From Pisolithus tinctorius (taxonomy: Eukaryota > Basidiomycota > Agaricomycetes > Boletales > Pisolithaceae), in NCBI GenBank assembly GCA_024663395.1, contig JANFAH010000020.1, positions 806,001 through 870,000 of the forward strand: DNA of 64,000 nucleotides, read 5' to 3'. The translations under genes were made by a program, and so were the position numbers. Positions 63,840 through 64,000 of this stretch are shown piece after piece; the stretch's first letter is position 1; every line of letters begins with the position of its first letter. The notes under the pieces were generated by a model that saw only the letters and a list, made by a program, of their open reading frames with translations, did no database searches and was not told where the DNA came from.

Positions 63840-64000
63840 TGTCATGACCATGTGTTCATCCTGCATCATCACTAACTCCACACCCTTTTCTGCTGGTCGT
63901 TCGCTCACTCCGCACCAACTCCACCCACCTTCTATTGTCTACAAACCATCTCCACTCTGACTACTGTTGGACTTGTGTTGCTCTCCTACTGGACCAGGCA
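63840..64000 (+). repeat. 3' LTR of the chromovirus, cut by window end
   Basis: TGTCATGACCATGTGTTCATCC matches the starts of the LTRs at 3079-3660 (minus) and 30796-31377; the following 150 nt align with them ('actccacaccc', 'ctgttggacttgt'). About 420 bp lie outside the window. CpG ('ggtcgttcgctcactccgc') is kept here and lost in the other two copies. Confidence 0.85.

Larger units (their letters stand above)
58268..64000 (+). mobile_element. Ty3 chromovirus, 3' five-sixths, with antisense gene
   Basis: Order: gag zinc knuckle (58268-58560), protease-RT-RNase H-integrase-chromodomain (58560-62205), antisense Zn2Cys6-like gene (62400-63647, minus), polypurine tract (63826-63839), 3' LTR from 63840 on. 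Its 5' LTR and gag are represented by the minus-strand copy at 1525-3660, which shares the KIAHLLGKDGKL gag segment and the LTR. Pol is in a single frame with only four stops, all TGA. Confidence 0.85.

Noticed and set aside
1..64000. CRISPR, rRNA and tRNA genes
   Set aside because: No regular spacer array and no recognisable rRNA or tRNA sequence was seen; the sequence is fungal nuclear DNA full of transposons.

Overview
The window reads as a transposon graveyard from a filamentous fungus, most likely a basidiomycete (probably Agaricomycetes). The reasons are: Ty3/Gypsy chromoviruses, Ty1/Copia, Helitron, PIF/Harbinger, pogo and Tc1 elements of the kinds common in mushrooms; 44-76 nt introns with CTNAY branch sites; and a coiled-coil/cysteine-cluster ORF of a style I associate with agaricomycete Gypsy elements. 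I see no intact host gene and no rRNA, tRNA or CRISPR array. The only host-like sequences are an intronless Erg26-like relic (54758-55680) and a weak fungal hypothetical-protein relic (about 31782-32255).

Layout. 1-6302: a 1.5-1.6 kb repeat (R1) in inverted copies flanks minus-strand Ty3 gag and gag-protease fragments and one 582 bp LTR. 6590-11660: a decayed Helitron (HUH Rep plus PIF1-like helicase) split by a solo LTR. 11652-15240: gag and LTRs of a TGTAGGG-type Ty3 family, plus a Tc1-end MITE. 15925-16819: a Myb/SANT-like ORF with an intron. 16835-18876: Copia LTR, gag and protease. 18879-20399: palindromic Tc1 element P1. 20402-25330: Harbinger and pogo transposase relics (minus). 25594-29430: a Harbinger-type pair of convergent ORFs (Myb-like and DDE transposase) split by palindrome P2. 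30796-34095: solo-type LTR, host-like relic, Copia RT relic. 34096-37188: third R1 copy, another LTR and Ty3 gag. 37189-43873: a long Ty3 element (LTR, gag, protease, RT, RNase H) split by two LTRs. 43874-48950: a minus-strand chromovirus. 48953-52392: a younger Copia pol split by palindrome P3. 52393-56925: an array of intron-like modules hosting the Erg26 relic. 57816-64000: a near full-length chromovirus 3' part with an antisense, intron-bearing Zn2Cys6-like gene between pol and the 3' LTR.

Three themes join the parts. (1) Insertions are nested and can be undone on paper: three solo LTRs have exact 5 bp target duplications and two palindromic Tc1 elements sit at exact TA duplications, and in every one of these five cases the host reading frame resumes across the empty site. 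(2) Decay is dominated by CpG to TpG/CpA change: nearly all in-frame stops are TGA where the family has Arg (CGA), and several catalytic residues were lost the same way. CpG is very scarce in most of 1-43000 but common in about 43003-62200, so the right part is younger. (3) Several structures are not explained by plain transposon decay: the antisense cysteine-cluster gene, the intron-module array, the three double-headed Tc1 palindromes, the covarying hairpin at LTR tips, and an ORF inside the putative long LTR R1.
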